49,142 nucleotides of DNA from Desulfobacteraceae bacterium (GCA_013619155.1 JABXKT010000008.1:1-49142), one strand, 5' to 3'; numbered from the stretch's first letter, positions 1 to 9,382 are shown. Made by a program: numbers and translations. Notes: generated by a model from the sequence alone, not told the origin.

Positions 1-41
1 CTAATCCATGTGCGCAAGTTCAATTCTTGCTGGGGGCACCA
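1..41 (+). tRNA. tRNA-Arg (anticodon NCU), 3' part only
   Basis: The window opens inside a tRNA. A T-arm with stem GCAAG/CTTGC around loop TTCAATT is followed by a seven-base acceptor strand TGGGGGC, discriminator A and encoded CCA. Before the T-arm, CTAA fits anticodon positions 35-36 (CT) and the two purines after them, then TCCAT as the 3' anticodon stem and a short four-base variable loop. An NCT anticodon with a short variable loop indicates arginine (UCU or CCU). Serine GCU would need a long variable arm. The 5' half lies outside the window, so the wobble base is unknown. Confidence 0.75.
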
Positions 42-61
42 TCCAAATAAATTTTGATTTT

Positions 62-97
62 AAAGGGTTAAGGCCGACGGCTTTAACCCTTTTTTTA
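62..97 (+). terminator. Rho-independent terminator after tRNA-Arg
   Basis: Arms AAAGGGTTAA and TTAACCCTTT flank a short GC-rich loop and are followed by a run of T. The hairpin begins about 20 bases after the tRNA CCA end, so it most likely ends the tRNA transcript. Confidence 0.85.
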
Positions 98-326
98 TTG
101 CAAAACGGTCGGTGTGCCCATTTTGGGCCCAGACTGCCTCTCCCTGCCCCTTGCCGCATACCCTCACTTCGTGATATCTTCACAACCATTCGGCTTTATA
201 GAAAAAAGCCACCTATCCCGTCTCATCCGTACCTTTCAGCAGGCCCGGTTCGACCTGCCATGCCGCCCACCTTGTGGCTGCGGCCCTCCTTTTCTTAGGC
301 CCCCTACGGACAGCCTGGAGAACCCC

Positions 327-2348
327 ATGACCCCATCACAAAAGGTGCATCATACGGCACGCCTCTGCCTCCTCTGCCTCCTCTGCCTGTCCTCTCCCCT
401 CTACGGCATGGAGGACCTCACCGAGATCTCCATCGAAGAGCTGGCCAATATTAAGGTGACCTCCGTATCGCGAAAGCCTCAAAGACTCTCCCACGCCCCC
501 ACGGCCATATTCGTCATCACGGGAGATGAGATCCGCCGATCCGGGAGCACCTCTATTCCCGAGGCCCTACGCATGGTCCCCGGGCTTCAGGTGGCCCGTA
601 TCTCATCCAACAAATGGGCCATATCCTCTCGAGGATTCAACAGCCGGTATGCCAACAAGCTCCTCGTGCAAATGGACGGACGAACCCTCTACTCCCCCCT
701 CTTTTCGGGTGTTTTCTGGGAGCTTCATGACACGCTGATGGCGGACATCGACCGCATCGAGGTGATCCGGGGGCCCGGGGCCAGTCTGTGGGGGGCCAAC
801 GCGGTCAATGGCATCATCAATATCATCACCCGGGCCCCTAAAAAGACCCAAGGGGCTCTGGCGACCCAGAGTATCGGGACCTGGCACCGGCGCAACGGTG
901 GGGTCCGCTACGGTGCTCCGGCAGGAGATATGGGCCACTACCGCCTCTATGCCACCTACGATAACTGGGATGAGGCCATGGACAGCCAAGGGGATGGCCG
1001 AGACGATGTGTGGGATACCACCCAAGGAGGCTTTCGCACCGACCTCTCCCCCAATACCGACACCCGTCTCACCGTCCAGGGAGACACCTATACCGGCCAC
1101 ATCCATGAAAAGACCGCACTGCCCTCACTGATCGCGCCCTACACCACCCCTTATGAAAATGAGAATACTATTTTTGGCATGAACCTTTTGAGCCGCATCT
1201 CCCATCACCTCTCCGCCACCTCAGAAGTGACCCTGCAATGCTACTACGATCGCTCGGAGAAGGAAGAGGCCCAACTCTCCTGGCAGGGGGACTTGGTGGA
1301 CCTGGACTTTCAGCACCGGTTCCAGCCCCTGGACGATCATGAGGTGATCTGGGGCACCGGCTACCGCTATTATGCCGATACCTTGAGTATGACCGAAAAT
1401 TTCACCCATGAATCCCCCGAGACCAGCAACCAACTCCTCAGCGCCTTTCTCCAAGATGAGATCACCCTCACCCCATCTCTACAGCTCACCCTGGGCACCA
1501 AGATAGAACACAATGACTACACACACGTCGAGATCCAGCCCAACGCACGACTTCTCTGGGCCCCCAACGCCATCCACAGCGCCTGGTGGGCTCTCTCCCG
1601 GGCGGTGCGGACCCCCAACCGCAGCGAAACCCAGCTAAGAATCCAAACAGCCGTGCTCCCCCCTGGCACACCGGAAAATCAAACGGACCTTCCCGTGGAG
1701 ATCCTCACCCAGGGCAATGCCCATCTCGACTCTGAAACACTCACCGCCCTTGAGATGGGATACCGCCTGACCCCCGAAGACTCTTTCTCTCTGGATCTCA
1801 CCCTCTTCTACTATTTTTACAAAGATCTCATGGGCTACACCCCCTCCCCACCTCGATTCGATCCCGAGGAACGCCCCTTACGCATCACCCAGGTCCACAC
1901 CCTTGAAAATGCCAGGGAAGGGCAGAGCTGGGGCGTGGAGATCGTCTCCAACTGGAAACCCATGCCCCTATGGCGCCTCCAGCTATCCGAAACTCTCTTT
2001 CAAGGGCACTTCTCCAATAAGTCTGAATTCGCGGAAAGTATCTCCGAAGACTCGGATAATGCCGCCCCCGCCCACCAACTCTCCCTACGCTCGGGCCTGG
2101 ATCTACCACGAAACCTCACCCTGGATCTGTGGATCCGTCATGTGGCCGCCATCCAGGAGGGTCGAGTCCCGGCTTATACAGAGCTCGATACCCGTATCGC
2201 CTGGAGCCCCATGAAGGGCCTTGAACTCTCCATAACGGGCCAGAACCTTCTGCACAAAAGACATCCTGAATTCATCGAAACCCTGCTGTGGGTTCACCCC
2301 ACCGAAGTGGAACGATCCATCCACGCCCAGGCGACCCTCTCTTTTTAA
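327..2348 (+). CDS. TonB-dependent outer-membrane receptor
   Basis: This 673-residue protein has a signal peptide (basic start, then Leu/Cys-rich LCLLCLLCLSS), a plug domain and a long beta-barrel region. The segment ISIEELANIKVTSVSRK just after the signal is typical of the receptor group found beside YfiR/DUF4154 proteins and sensor kinases. The plug shows SIPEALRMVPGLQV, LLVQMDGRTLYSPL and IEVIRGPGASLWGANAVNG, the classic plug motifs, about residues 65-170. The barrel is rich in alternating aromatic strands and ends in ATLSF, a normal C-terminal outer-membrane signature with final Phe. ATG 327 is chosen because a GGAG precedes it and the signal peptide starts there; the frame is open further upstream. 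The ligand cannot be told. It is followed closely by the YfiR-like and kinase genes, so it probably acts as the surface part of that sensory set. Confidence 0.9.
   Translation: MTPSQKVHHTARLCLLCLLCLSSPLYGMEDLTEISIEELANIKVTSVSRKPQRLSHAPTAIFVITGDEIRRSGSTSIPEALRMVPGLQVARISSNKWAISSRGFNSRYANKLLVQMDGRTLYSPLFSGVFWELHDTLMADIDRIEVIRGPGASLWGANAVNGIINIITRAPKKTQGALATQSIGTWHRRNGGVRYGAPAGDMGHYRLYATYDNWDEAMDSQGDGRDDVWDTTQGGFRTDLSPNTDTRLTVQGDTYTGHIHEKTALPSLIAPYTTPYENENTIFGMNLLSRISHHLSATSEVTLQCYYDRSEKEEAQLSWQGDLVDLDFQHRFQPLDDHEVIWGTGYRYYADTLSMTENFTHESPETSNQLLSAFLQDEITLTPSLQLTLGTKIEHNDYTHVEIQPNARLLWAPNAIHSAWWALSRAVRTPNRSETQLRIQTAVLPPGTPENQTDLPVEILTQGNAHLDSETLTALEMGYRLTPEDSFSLDLTLFYYFYKDLMGYTPSPPRFDPEERPLRITQVHTLENAREGQSWGVEIVSNWKPMPLWRLQLSETLFQGHFSNKSEFAESISEDSDNAAPAHQLSLRSGLDLPRNLTLDLWIRHVAAIQEGRVPAYTELDTRIAWSPMKGLELSITGQNLLHKRHPEFIETLLWVHPTEVERSIHAQATLSF
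362..388 (+). repeat. Three 9-bp tandem repeats in the receptor signal peptide
   Basis: The unit CCTCTGCCT occurs three times head to tail and encodes the repeated Leu-Cys-Leu steps of the hydrophobic core. Gain or loss of a unit would change signal-peptide length by three residues without a frameshift. Confidence 0.8.
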
Positions 2349-2410
2349 TATAGATGCGCCAGGCCAGCGTCCCAAACGGTCTTCCGCCATCCATCTTCCA
2401 TCCAAGGGCC

Positions 2411-2956
2411 ATGAATCTCAAGCGACTCCTCCTTATGACAATACTTCTCTGCGGCCTCATGATCTCCCCCATGACCACGGTTTCCCTAAGGGCCGACCAC
2501 GCCTTGGAAGATCATATCAAGGTGGCCTACCTCCTTAACTTCGCACGGTTTGTCACCTGGCCCGATCGTGCCTTTAAAGAGAGCACCGCTCCCATCGTGA
2601 TCTGCATTTTGGGAAGAGACCCCATCGATGGTGCCCTGCACACCATCACCGGTAAACGGGTGGGGAATCGCCCCCTCATAATCCGGCGCCTCCTCACCCT
2701 GGATGAACTGGTTCCCTGCCACCTACTCTATGTGGGGGAAAACGGCGCTCCCCCCGTTCATCAGATCCTGGCCACACTGAAAAACCAGCCCATCCTCACC
2801 ATCAGCAGCCTTCCACGCTTCTCACAAGAGGGGGGGATGATCACCTTCACCCTCATTGCGCACCATATCCGTTTCGAGATAAACCTGGCCACTGCCCAGG
2901 ACGCCGGACTCTTCATCAGCTCCCGGCTGCTCAAACTCGCTCGGCTGGTGCCCTAA
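2411..2956 (+). CDS. YfiR-family (DUF4154) periplasmic protein
   Basis: A 181-residue exported protein. After a hydrophobic signal ([19 protein letters not shown]) comes the family hallmark: an acidic/polar segment then [15 protein letters not shown], followed by [15 protein letters not shown] and later [19 protein letters not shown] and [15 protein letters not shown]. These match the YfiR/DUF4154 fold. In Pseudomonas, YfiR binds the periplasmic part of the diguanylate cyclase YfiN and holds it inactive. Here the next gene encodes a kinase with a CHASE8-like periplasmic domain, so this protein is likely its periplasmic regulator (inference). ATG 2411 is preferred over an in-frame codon at 2354 because the signal peptide begins there. 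It sits 62 bases after the receptor gene and 19 bases before the kinase gene, consistent with one operon. Confidence 0.85.
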   Translation: MNLKRLLLMTILLCGLMISPMTTVSLRADHALEDHIKVAYLLNFARFVTWPDRAFKESTAPIVICILGRDPIDGALHTITGKRVGNRPLIIRRLLTLDELVPCHLLYVGENGAPPVHQILATLKNQPILTISSLPRFSQEGGMITFTLIAHHIRFEINLATAQDAGLFISSRLLKLARLVP

Positions 2957-2975
2957 CCCATATACAGGTGACACC

Positions 2976-5846
2976 ATGATCACTTTTTTCAATGGCCTTC
3001 CCCTTCGACAAAAGCTCATCGCCCTCATGACCCTCATCTCAAGTCTCACCCTAATTCTGGCCACTCTCTTGATGATCGTCACCGAGGCCTTCACCGCCAA
3101 GCAGTATATGGTGAATAATCTCTCCACCCTGGCAGGTATCATCGGATATAACGCCGTGGCCCCCTTAACCTTTAACGACCCCCAAGCGGCCACCGAAAAT
3201 CTGGCCGCACTCTCCGTCGACACCACCCTGGACCGTGGCCTCATCTACCGTAAAGACGGATCACTCTTCGCCCAATACCAGGCCATGAAAATTAAAAGCC
3301 CGCTCCCCGAAAGGCTCCCCGGAGACGAGGTCCATCAGGGACTCTTCGAAGGCGCCCCGTTTTTGGACACACATATAGACATCATTAAAAAGATCATCTT
3401 CGAGGGGGAAATGCTCGGCACCATCTACCTCCAGGCCGATATGACACAAATTTACCGGCGCCTGATCATTTATCTCATCTCGGCACTATGCATCCTCATC
3501 CTTTCGATCTTTGCCGCCTACGCCATATCATCACGCCTTCAGGGTTTTGTTTCAGGGCCCATACTGGAACTCACCGATATGATGAGCCAGGTCTCAGATG
3601 AGAAAAACTACACAATTCGAGTCGTCAAACGAAGCGATGATGAGATCGGCCTTCTCATGGCCGGTTTCAATGAGATGCTGGGTCAACTCCAGCTTCGCGA
3701 CATAGAGCTTCTCAAACAACAGGAGGCCTTAGAGGAGATCGTCTCAATCCGCACCCAGGAGCTCAACCAGACGGTGACCGACCTCAAACGGGCCAAGGGG
3801 GATACCGAGGCGGCCAACCACCACCTGAAAAAAACCATCAACCACGCCAAGAGGCTGGCTCGAGAGGCCGACGCCGCCAACCAGGCCAAGAGTCATTTCC
3901 TGGCGAATATGAGCCATGAAATTAGAACCCCCATGAACGGCGTCCTGGGAATGACCCACCTCCTTCGAGGCACACCTCTCACCGAGGATCAGGCTCATCG
4001 AGTGAACATCATCGAAAAGAGTGCCGATGCCCTCCTGTCTATCATCAATGATATCCTGGACTTCTCAAAAATAGAGTCGGGCAACCTCACACTGGAGGCC
4101 ATTGATTTTGATCTGCTCACTATGCTGGAAAACATCAATGAGATGATGGCCGTAAAAGCCCAGGCCAAAGGGCTCGAATACATCTGCAACATAGATCACG
4201 ACGTCCCCCTATGGGTCTGTGGGGACCCGTCCCGCCTGAGGCAAATCCTGGTCAACCTCATCGACAATGCCATCAAATTCACCCTCACCGGAGAGATCCT
4301 TATCCACGTCAAGAGGGGTCAGACGGAGAGTTCCCAGAAAGAGATCCCCTTACGATTCTCCGTCACCGATACGGGCATTGGTATCGTCGAGGATACCGCA
4401 GAGGCCCTCTTTTCCCCGTTCACCCAGGAAGATGTCTCCACCACACGGCGCTTTGGAGGCACCGGCTTGGGACTCTCCATATCAAAACAGCTCACAGCCC
4501 TTCTGGGTGGAGAGATCGGCGTGAGGAGCCAAGTGGGCCAGGGAAGTACCTTCTGGTTTACCGTGGTGCTGGCCAGTAGTTCACGCAAAGGGGCATTTTG
4601 CATGATCCCTGCGGCAGACATTCGGGACACCCGGATTCTTCTGGTGGATGACAACCAGAACAGCCGTCTGGCCCTTAAAAATCAACTGGAGTCGTGGCAC
4701 TGCAAGACCGGAGAGGCCTCCAGTGGGGAGGAGGCCCTGTCGCTTCTAAAAAAAGCGGACGAAGAGAATCACCCCTATTTTATCGCTATCATCGACAGCC
4801 AGATGCCGGACAGCCATGGTGAAGCCCTGGGCAAAAAAATACGCGCCCATGATGCCTTCAAGTCCATGGCCCTCATCCTCATGGCCACACTCTGGCAACG
4901 CGGAGATGCCATCCGATTTAAATCGGCCGGATTCGATGCCTACTTCTCAAAACCATATAAACGCTCCCAGCTATACAACTGCATCGCCACCTTCCGGGGA
5001 GCCGAACCCATCCCATCGAAGAACCAGGAACCACTTATCACCCGCCACACCATGGCCGAAACGAAACGACGAAACTACCGCATCCTCGTGGTGGAGGATT
5101 TCCCCATCAACCAGGAGGTGGCCCTGGGCATTCTCGAGGGATTCGGATTTCATGCCGAGGTGGCCGAAAACGGCCGACAGGCCATCGATGCCATGGAGAA
5201 AAAACGCTACGACCTGGTCTTTATGGATCTTCAGATGCCAGAAATGGATGGTTTCAAGGCCACGCGTATCGTGCGAGACCCCCTCTCCTCGGTTAAAAGC
5301 CACACCCTCCCCATCATCGCCATGACAGCCAATGCCATGGAAGGAGATCGTGAAAAATGCCTCAATGCGGGCATGAACGATCACATCGCCAAACCCATCT
5401 CACCCGATGCGGTCTACCAGGCCCTGCACACACACCTCCTGCAAAGGCCCCCTATCCTCCAGACGCCCTCTCCTCTGACAGATTCCATTGCCATCACCCC
5501 ACCGGATGGAGCCCCCCCCCGTGAACGGCCCATCTTCGACCGCGAGGAGCTCTTGGTCCGTATTCAAGGAAACCAAAAACTCCTCGATAAACTGATCGCT
5601 ATTTTTAGAGAGAAGACACCGGAAGAGCTTGACCGCCTGCGCACTGCGGTGGCCGCGGCGGAGATGGAAGGCATTCGTGCCCAAGCCCACAAGATGAAGG
5701 GCTACTTTGCCAACATCGCGGCAAAGAGGCTTGAAGAGATGGCCACCAAACTTTTGAAAGCCTCGAAGGAAGGCGATCTGGAGACCAGCAAGGCACTGGT
5801 TACGGCCATAGAAGAGGGGGTAGAGGCCTTTCTCGAAAATCTATAG
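2976..5846 (+). CDS. CHASE8-like hybrid histidine kinase with two REC and one HPt domain
   Basis: A 956-residue membrane phosphorelay kinase. Order: TM1 (about 14-36); a periplasmic region whose [18 protein letters not shown] segment resembles CHASE8; TM2 (about 163-185); HAMP and coiled coil; HisKA with phospho-acceptor His in [12 protein letters not shown] near 313; HATPase with N box DNAIKFT near 430 and G boxes DTGIGI and [12 protein letters not shown]1 from about 551 with likely acceptor in IIDSQMP near 606; REC2 from about 701 with acceptor in [12 protein letters not shown] near 749; HPt with AHKMKG near 903. All key residues of kinase, second REC and HPt are present. There is no DNA-binding or GGDEF output, so signal must pass to a separate partner. 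The convergent HD-GYP response regulator at 6269 is one candidate, but it has its own REC and the pairing is only inferred. Confidence 0.9.
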   Translation: MITFFNGLPLRQKLIALMTLISSLTLILATLLMIVTEAFTAKQYMVNNLSTLAGIIGYNAVAPLTFNDPQAATENLAALSVDTTLDRGLIYRKDGSLFAQYQAMKIKSPLPERLPGDEVHQGLFEGAPFLDTHIDIIKKIIFEGEMLGTIYLQADMTQIYRRLIIYLISALCILILSIFAAYAISSRLQGFVSGPILELTDMMSQVSDEKNYTIRVVKRSDDEIGLLMAGFNEMLGQLQLRDIELLKQQEALEEIVSIRTQELNQTVTDLKRAKGDTEAANHHLKKTINHAKRLAREADAANQAKSHFLANMSHEIRTPMNGVLGMTHLLRGTPLTEDQAHRVNIIEKSADALLSIINDILDFSKIESGNLTLEAIDFDLLTMLENINEMMAVKAQAKGLEYICNIDHDVPLWVCGDPSRLRQILVNLIDNAIKFTLTGEILIHVKRGQTESSQKEIPLRFSVTDTGIGIVEDTAEALFSPFTQEDVSTTRRFGGTGLGLSISKQLTALLGGEIGVRSQVGQGSTFWFTVVLASSSRKGAFCMIPAADIRDTRILLVDDNQNSRLALKNQLESWHCKTGEASSGEEALSLLKKADEENHPYFIAIIDSQMPDSHGEALGKKIRAHDAFKSMALILMATLWQRGDAIRFKSAGFDAYFSKPYKRSQLYNCIATFRGAEPIPSKNQEPLITRHTMAETKRRNYRILVVEDFPINQEVALGILEGFGFHAEVAENGRQAIDAMEKKRYDLVFMDLQMPEMDGFKATRIVRDPLSSVKSHTLPIIAMTANAMEGDREKCLNAGMNDHIAKPISPDAVYQALHTHLLQRPPILQTPSPLTDSIAITPPDGAPPRERPIFDREELLVRIQGNQKLLDKLIAIFREKTPEELDRLRTAVAAAEMEGIRAQAHKMKGYFANIAAKRLEEMATKLLKASKEGDLETSKALVTAIEEGVEAFLENL

Positions 5847-6268
5847 ATAGTATGAATGAGCCGTCTCTTGTTAAGGGGAATCAGCCTGCGGCGGCGAGGC
5901 GTGCCACCTCGAAAGCAGGCCAAGGGATGCGCTTTACCCTGCGCCTCGGGGCAAATCACATCGACCTTTGATTCGAGGTTAAACTGGAGTTACTTGACGA
6001 TACCTGTTTGTTACGCCCGAACTTTTAAATCAGGCAAAAGCTTGGTTCCCGACAGGGCCAAGCGAGGCATCTTTCGTGGGGGGGGGTGCCTCCGGATGGT
6101 CGCTTAGATAAAAAGTCACCCGGCTGCCAAAGGCCAGTTGTTTGGTCACGTTGACCATCGAAGGCATTTTTTTGGGGCTGGACAGGGGGCATATTTATCG
6201 CACGAAGAGCTGTCTATCTCCACAAGGAGCCACCCTCCGGGGTACACACCTCACCCGTATACATATAA
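5847..6268. other. Gene-free stretch between two converging genes
   Basis: This 422-bp spacer separates the hybrid kinase (plus) from the HD-GYP gene (minus). It holds copy A of the repeat element (5881-6076), a GAGGCA/TGCCTC inverted repeat at 6064-6092, and a segment at 6141-6165 with a near match on the opposite strand at 9299-9323. Short open frames here lack ribosome sites and protein-like composition. No clear T-run terminator was found on either strand. Confidence 0.6.
5881..6076 (+). repeat. Intergenic repeat element, copy A
   Basis: The first block (5881-5963) and second block (about 6003-6076) match the reverse strand of 15090-15325. Shared runs include GCCACCTCGAAAGC, CAAATCACA and CCCGRCAGGGCC. 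Predicted local pairs are CGAGG/CCTCG around the first shared run, an imperfect GATGCG/CACATC stem, and a CCC-GACA-GGG hairpin. The blocks are separated by 39 bases here and 91 in copy B. Not recognised as a known riboswitch or insertion sequence. Confidence 0.7.
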
Positions 6269-7285
6269 TCACGATAAGGAGACAGGATGCCCCTTCTCAT
6301 AGGCAATCGCCTGGAAACTCGCCTCTATGGATAGAAAGGCCTCAATCACATGAGAATCAAACTGCGTCCCCTCTCCTTCAAGAATCAGACTCTTCGCCAC
6401 CTCATGGCTGAACGCCGCTTTGTAGACGCGCTTCGAGATCAGGGCATCATAGACATCGGCCACACTAAAGATACGGGCAGAAAGGGGAATGTCCGTCCCC
6501 ACCAGTCCACGCGGATACCCAGCGCCATCGAATCGTTCGTGATGACAGAGGGCAATATCCCGGGCCACATGAAGAAAAGAGGCCTGGGGAGCCACCTGCA
6601 ACACCGACTCCAGGGTGGCCGCCCCTTCGGTGGTATGGGTCTTCATGATCGCGAACTCTTTTTCGGTGAGGCGCCCCGGTTTCAGGAGTACATGATCGGG
6701 TATGGCCACCTTCCCGATATCATGCAAGGGGGTGGTGAGGTAGATATTTTCGATGAAGATGGCGTCAATGTCATGGCGATAGGGGCCATTCGAGGACATA
6801 TGGGCGGCAAGGGCGCGGGAGTACCCCCGGACCCGTTCGAGATGTGCCCCTGTCTCCGGATCCCGAGACTCCGCCAGCTTTGCCAGGGCAAAAATCGTTA
6901 AATTACTCGCCTCCAAGGCCATCAGCCGTTTTCCCGCCCGAAGCCTCACCTCCAGTTCGGCGGGGCTAAACGGCTTGGACATAAAATCATCGGCTCCGGC
7001 CTCAAGACCTGCCACCACATTATCCGTCCCCTCCCGGCTGCTCACCATAATGATGTACACATAATGGCCCAGGGTCTCCTGCCGGATCCGTTGGGTCAGT
7101 GCAAGGCCATCCATATCCGGCATCTCCCAGTCGGTGATGACCATACGGCACTCTCCATGATTTCGAAGGTAGGCCAGAGCCCCACTTCCATTCTCACGAA
7201 CGGCGACCTCATGCCCCATGGTATTCAGTGCATCTTTCAGGAGTTCCACGGAGATGGGATCATCATCCACAACCAGTACATTCAT
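6269..7285 (-). CDS. Response regulator with HD-GYP domain (candidate c-di-GMP phosphodiesterase)
   Basis: A 338-residue RpfG-like protein. REC domain at 1-120: NVLVVDDDPIS, phospho-acceptor in VITDWEMPDMDG, and a Lys in SKPFSPAEL. HD-GYP domain at about 140-320: HLERVRGYSRAL, TPLHDIGKVAIPD, a conserved HT pair, CHHERFDGAGYPRGL and VADVYDALIS. The HD, HH and GYP motifs needed for metal binding and c-di-GMP hydrolysis are intact, so it is probably an active phosphodiesterase switched by phosphorylation. It faces the hybrid kinase operon tail to tail and is not co-transcribed with it. ATG 7285 begins directly at the REC beta-1 strand. Confidence 0.9.
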   Translation of the reverse strand: MNVLVVDDDPISVELLKDALNTMGHEVAVRENGSGALAYLRNHGECRMVITDWEMPDMDGLALTQRIRQETLGHYVYIIMVSSREGTDNVVAGLEAGADDFMSKPFSPAELEVRLRAGKRLMALEASNLTIFALAKLAESRDPETGAHLERVRGYSRALAAHMSSNGPYRHDIDAIFIENIYLTTPLHDIGKVAIPDHVLLKPGRLTEKEFAIMKTHTTEGAATLESVLQVAPQASFLHVARDIALCHHERFDGAGYPRGLVGTDIPLSARIFSVADVYDALISKRVYKAAFSHEVAKSLILEGEGTQFDSHVIEAFLSIEASFQAIAYEKGHPVSLS

Positions 7286-7738
7286 CGGCGTCTCTCTCTC
7301 GGGTTGGATTCTTTAAAAGGGAAGGCAGGCAATAACAATCTGCCAGGCACGCGACTGCGGGGTTCACCACAAATAAATTTAAGGGGGCGGATATAAGGAG
7401 AGTCCCATGGCACGGATCGCCTCTATGCCCTGTAAAATAAACGCATCGAGGATACGGACGCAGTAAAAAAGCGCCCTGCAATGTGGTTTTGTCCTATTAT
7501 TTCTTCACCATACCATAAACACACCTGACACAGGACCAAAATCACGCGAAATCCCTCCCCGTGTGTTCGAACCCCCGGAGAAAGAACCGTTTTATTTTGA
7601 TAGGGCTTGCTGTAGAGTGATCCATGGAGTCAAGGCAGCCGCAACCGGCGTCTTTAATAAAGACGGACACCCCATCACCAAGACGCTGGATGCCTCAGAT
7701 TGCGGCAAAACTCAGACGATGGATAAGGCGGGGAACTC
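7286..7738. other. Divergent intergenic region upstream of HD-GYP gene and pyk
   Basis: This 453-bp spacer should carry the promoters of both flanking genes. A small GGCAG/CTGCC hairpin lies near 7325-7350 and a GTCTTTAATAAAGAC hairpin near 7650, about 75 bases before the pyk start. A 66-codon frame (7563-7763) overlapping the pyk start is not convincing as a gene. I could not assign a confident -35/-10 pair. Confidence 0.5.
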
Positions 7739-9151
7739 GTGGAAAAGAAAACAAAAATCGTAGCAACTATCTCCAATTTGAAATGTGATGTCAGTTTCTT
7801 AAAAGAGCTCTACGCGGCCGGTATGAATGTGGTACGCCTCAACACCGCCCACATGACCACGGAAAATGCCACAGAAGTGATCACCAATGTCCGGGCCGTC
7901 TCCGAACACTTAGCCATCATGGTCGACACCAAGGGGCCTGAGATACGCACCGTCCCCATGGATGGAGAGCTGGACGTTATAGAAGGCGATGCCATTGACG
8001 TACGCGGTGACGCCCATGGCACCTCCAAACCGGGCCTTCTCTGCGTCTCCTACGACGCCCTGGCCACAGATGTTCCCGTGGGGAGCCAGCTCCTCATCGA
8101 CGACGGAGACATCGCCCTCGCCGTCAAAGGGAAAAGCGGCAACACCCTCCACTGCGTCGTGGAAAATGACGGGGCCATCAAGGGGAAGAAGAGCATCAAC
8201 ATCCCGGATGTTACCATCAACCTCCCCGCTCTCACGGAAAAAGATATCGAATTTATAAAGTACTCCGCCGAAAATGATGTCGACTTCATCGCCCACTCCT
8301 TTGTACGTAAGCGAGAAGACGTCCTGGCCGTACAGGAGATTCTCGACGCCAAAGGGAGCGAGGCCAAGATCATCGCCAAAATTGAGAACCAGGAGGGGCT
8401 GGACAACATCGATGAGATCCTGGACCACGCCTTTGGTGCCATGATCGCCCGCGGGGATCTGGCCATCGAAATCCCCGCCGAACGCATTCCCCTCATCCAG
8501 AAAGAGCTGGTGAAAAAATGCGTGGAAAAACGCAAGCCCGTGATCATCGCCACCCAGATGCTTCACTCCATGATCCACTCCCCACGCCCCACCCGTGCCG
8601 AAGTCTCGGATGTGGGTAACGCCTGCCTTGACGGCACCGATGCCATCATGCTCTCCGGGGAGACGGCCAACGGCAAATATCCGGTGGAGGCGGTCAAGAC
8701 CATGACCCGTATCGCCCTGGAGATCGAGGCCAGCCGCAGTACCTTCAACGACACACCCTACACCTTAGAGAACAAGATCACCGACTACCTCACCAAGGCG
8801 GCGGTCAAGGCGGCTCTTCGCCTCCCCACCAAGGCCATCATCGCCGATACCCTCACGGGGCGTACCATACGGGGCCTGGCCGCCTACCGAGGCGAGACCC
8901 TCATCTACGCCCAGTGCTACAGTAAACGCGTCATGCGTGAGCTCTCCCTCTCCTTCGGCGTCCACTGCAATTATATGAAACTCAACCCCACCACCAACGA
9001 GTTTCTCCATGAGGCCCTCACCCGCCTCATGGCGAAAAATATGTGCTCCGAAGAGGATCTTCTCGTTGTCCTTGCCGGAAATTTCGGCTCTGCCAACGGC
9101 GCCTCCTTCGTGGAGATCAGCACGGCAAAGAACCTGCTCACCCGAAATTAA
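7739..9151 (+). CDS. pyk: Pyruvate kinase
   Basis: A 470-residue pyruvate kinase, which makes pyruvate and ATP from phosphoenolpyruvate and ADP. Diagnostic motifs: MNVVRLNTAH near the start, MVDTKGPEIRT, IAKIENQEGLDNIDEI (active-site Lys and Glu), IARGDLAIEIP (metal and substrate site), ATQMLHSMIHSPRPTRAEVSDV and DAIMLSGETANGKYP. The allosteric C-terminal domain is present. The N-terminal TKIVATISNLKCDVSFLKEL departs from the usual TKIVCTIGPAS form and recalls the Bacteroidetes-type enzyme (from memory, untested). The start is GTG at 7739, with GGCGGGGA just upstream. A strong terminator follows, so it seems to be a single-gene unit. Confidence 0.93.
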   Translation: MEKKTKIVATISNLKCDVSFLKELYAAGMNVVRLNTAHMTTENATEVITNVRAVSEHLAIMVDTKGPEIRTVPMDGELDVIEGDAIDVRGDAHGTSKPGLLCVSYDALATDVPVGSQLLIDDGDIALAVKGKSGNTLHCVVENDGAIKGKKSINIPDVTINLPALTEKDIEFIKYSAENDVDFIAHSFVRKREDVLAVQEILDAKGSEAKIIAKIENQEGLDNIDEILDHAFGAMIARGDLAIEIPAERIPLIQKELVKKCVEKRKPVIIATQMLHSMIHSPRPTRAEVSDVGNACLDGTDAIMLSGETANGKYPVEAVKTMTRIALEIEASRSTFNDTPYTLENKITDYLTKAAVKAALRLPTKAIIADTLTGRTIRGLAAYRGETLIYAQCYSKRVMRELSLSFGVHCNYMKLNPTTNEFLHEALTRLMAKNMCSEEDLLVVLAGNFGSANGASFVEISTAKNLLTRN

Positions 9152-9216
9152 ATGTGAGGCGCCCTTAAAAAGGGACGGAGTGCCGCCCCAACCTTTCCCG
9201 TAAAAAACAAAAAAAA

Positions 9217-9252
9217 AGAGGGCCGTGGAGATAATCTCCACGGCCCCCTTTG
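9217..9252 (+). terminator. Terminator after pyk
   Basis: A 13-bp perfect stem (GGGCCGTGGAGAT / ATCTCCACGGCCC) with a one-base loop is followed by CCCTTTG. A run of A precedes it, so it could also act on the minus strand. Confidence 0.8.
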
Positions 9253-9382
9253 TCTATTTAAGGCACCTCATTTGTAACTATCCAGCTCTTGGCCAACGGC
9301 CTTCCATGGTCAAATTGAGCAAAAAAAGCAGGCCTCAGGCGTATGTCCCTATCACCGAAAAGTTTGTGCCGCCCTTTTTGAT

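Noticed and set aside
5856..6107. 83-codon open frame after the hybrid kinase
   Set aside because: It overlaps the repeat element, has no ribosome site, and its basic, Arg/Cys-rich composition looks like noncoding DNA.
7563..7763. 66-codon frame overlapping the pyk start
   Set aside because: Starts at a weak codon without a ribosome site and no recognisable motif; more likely pyk leader.
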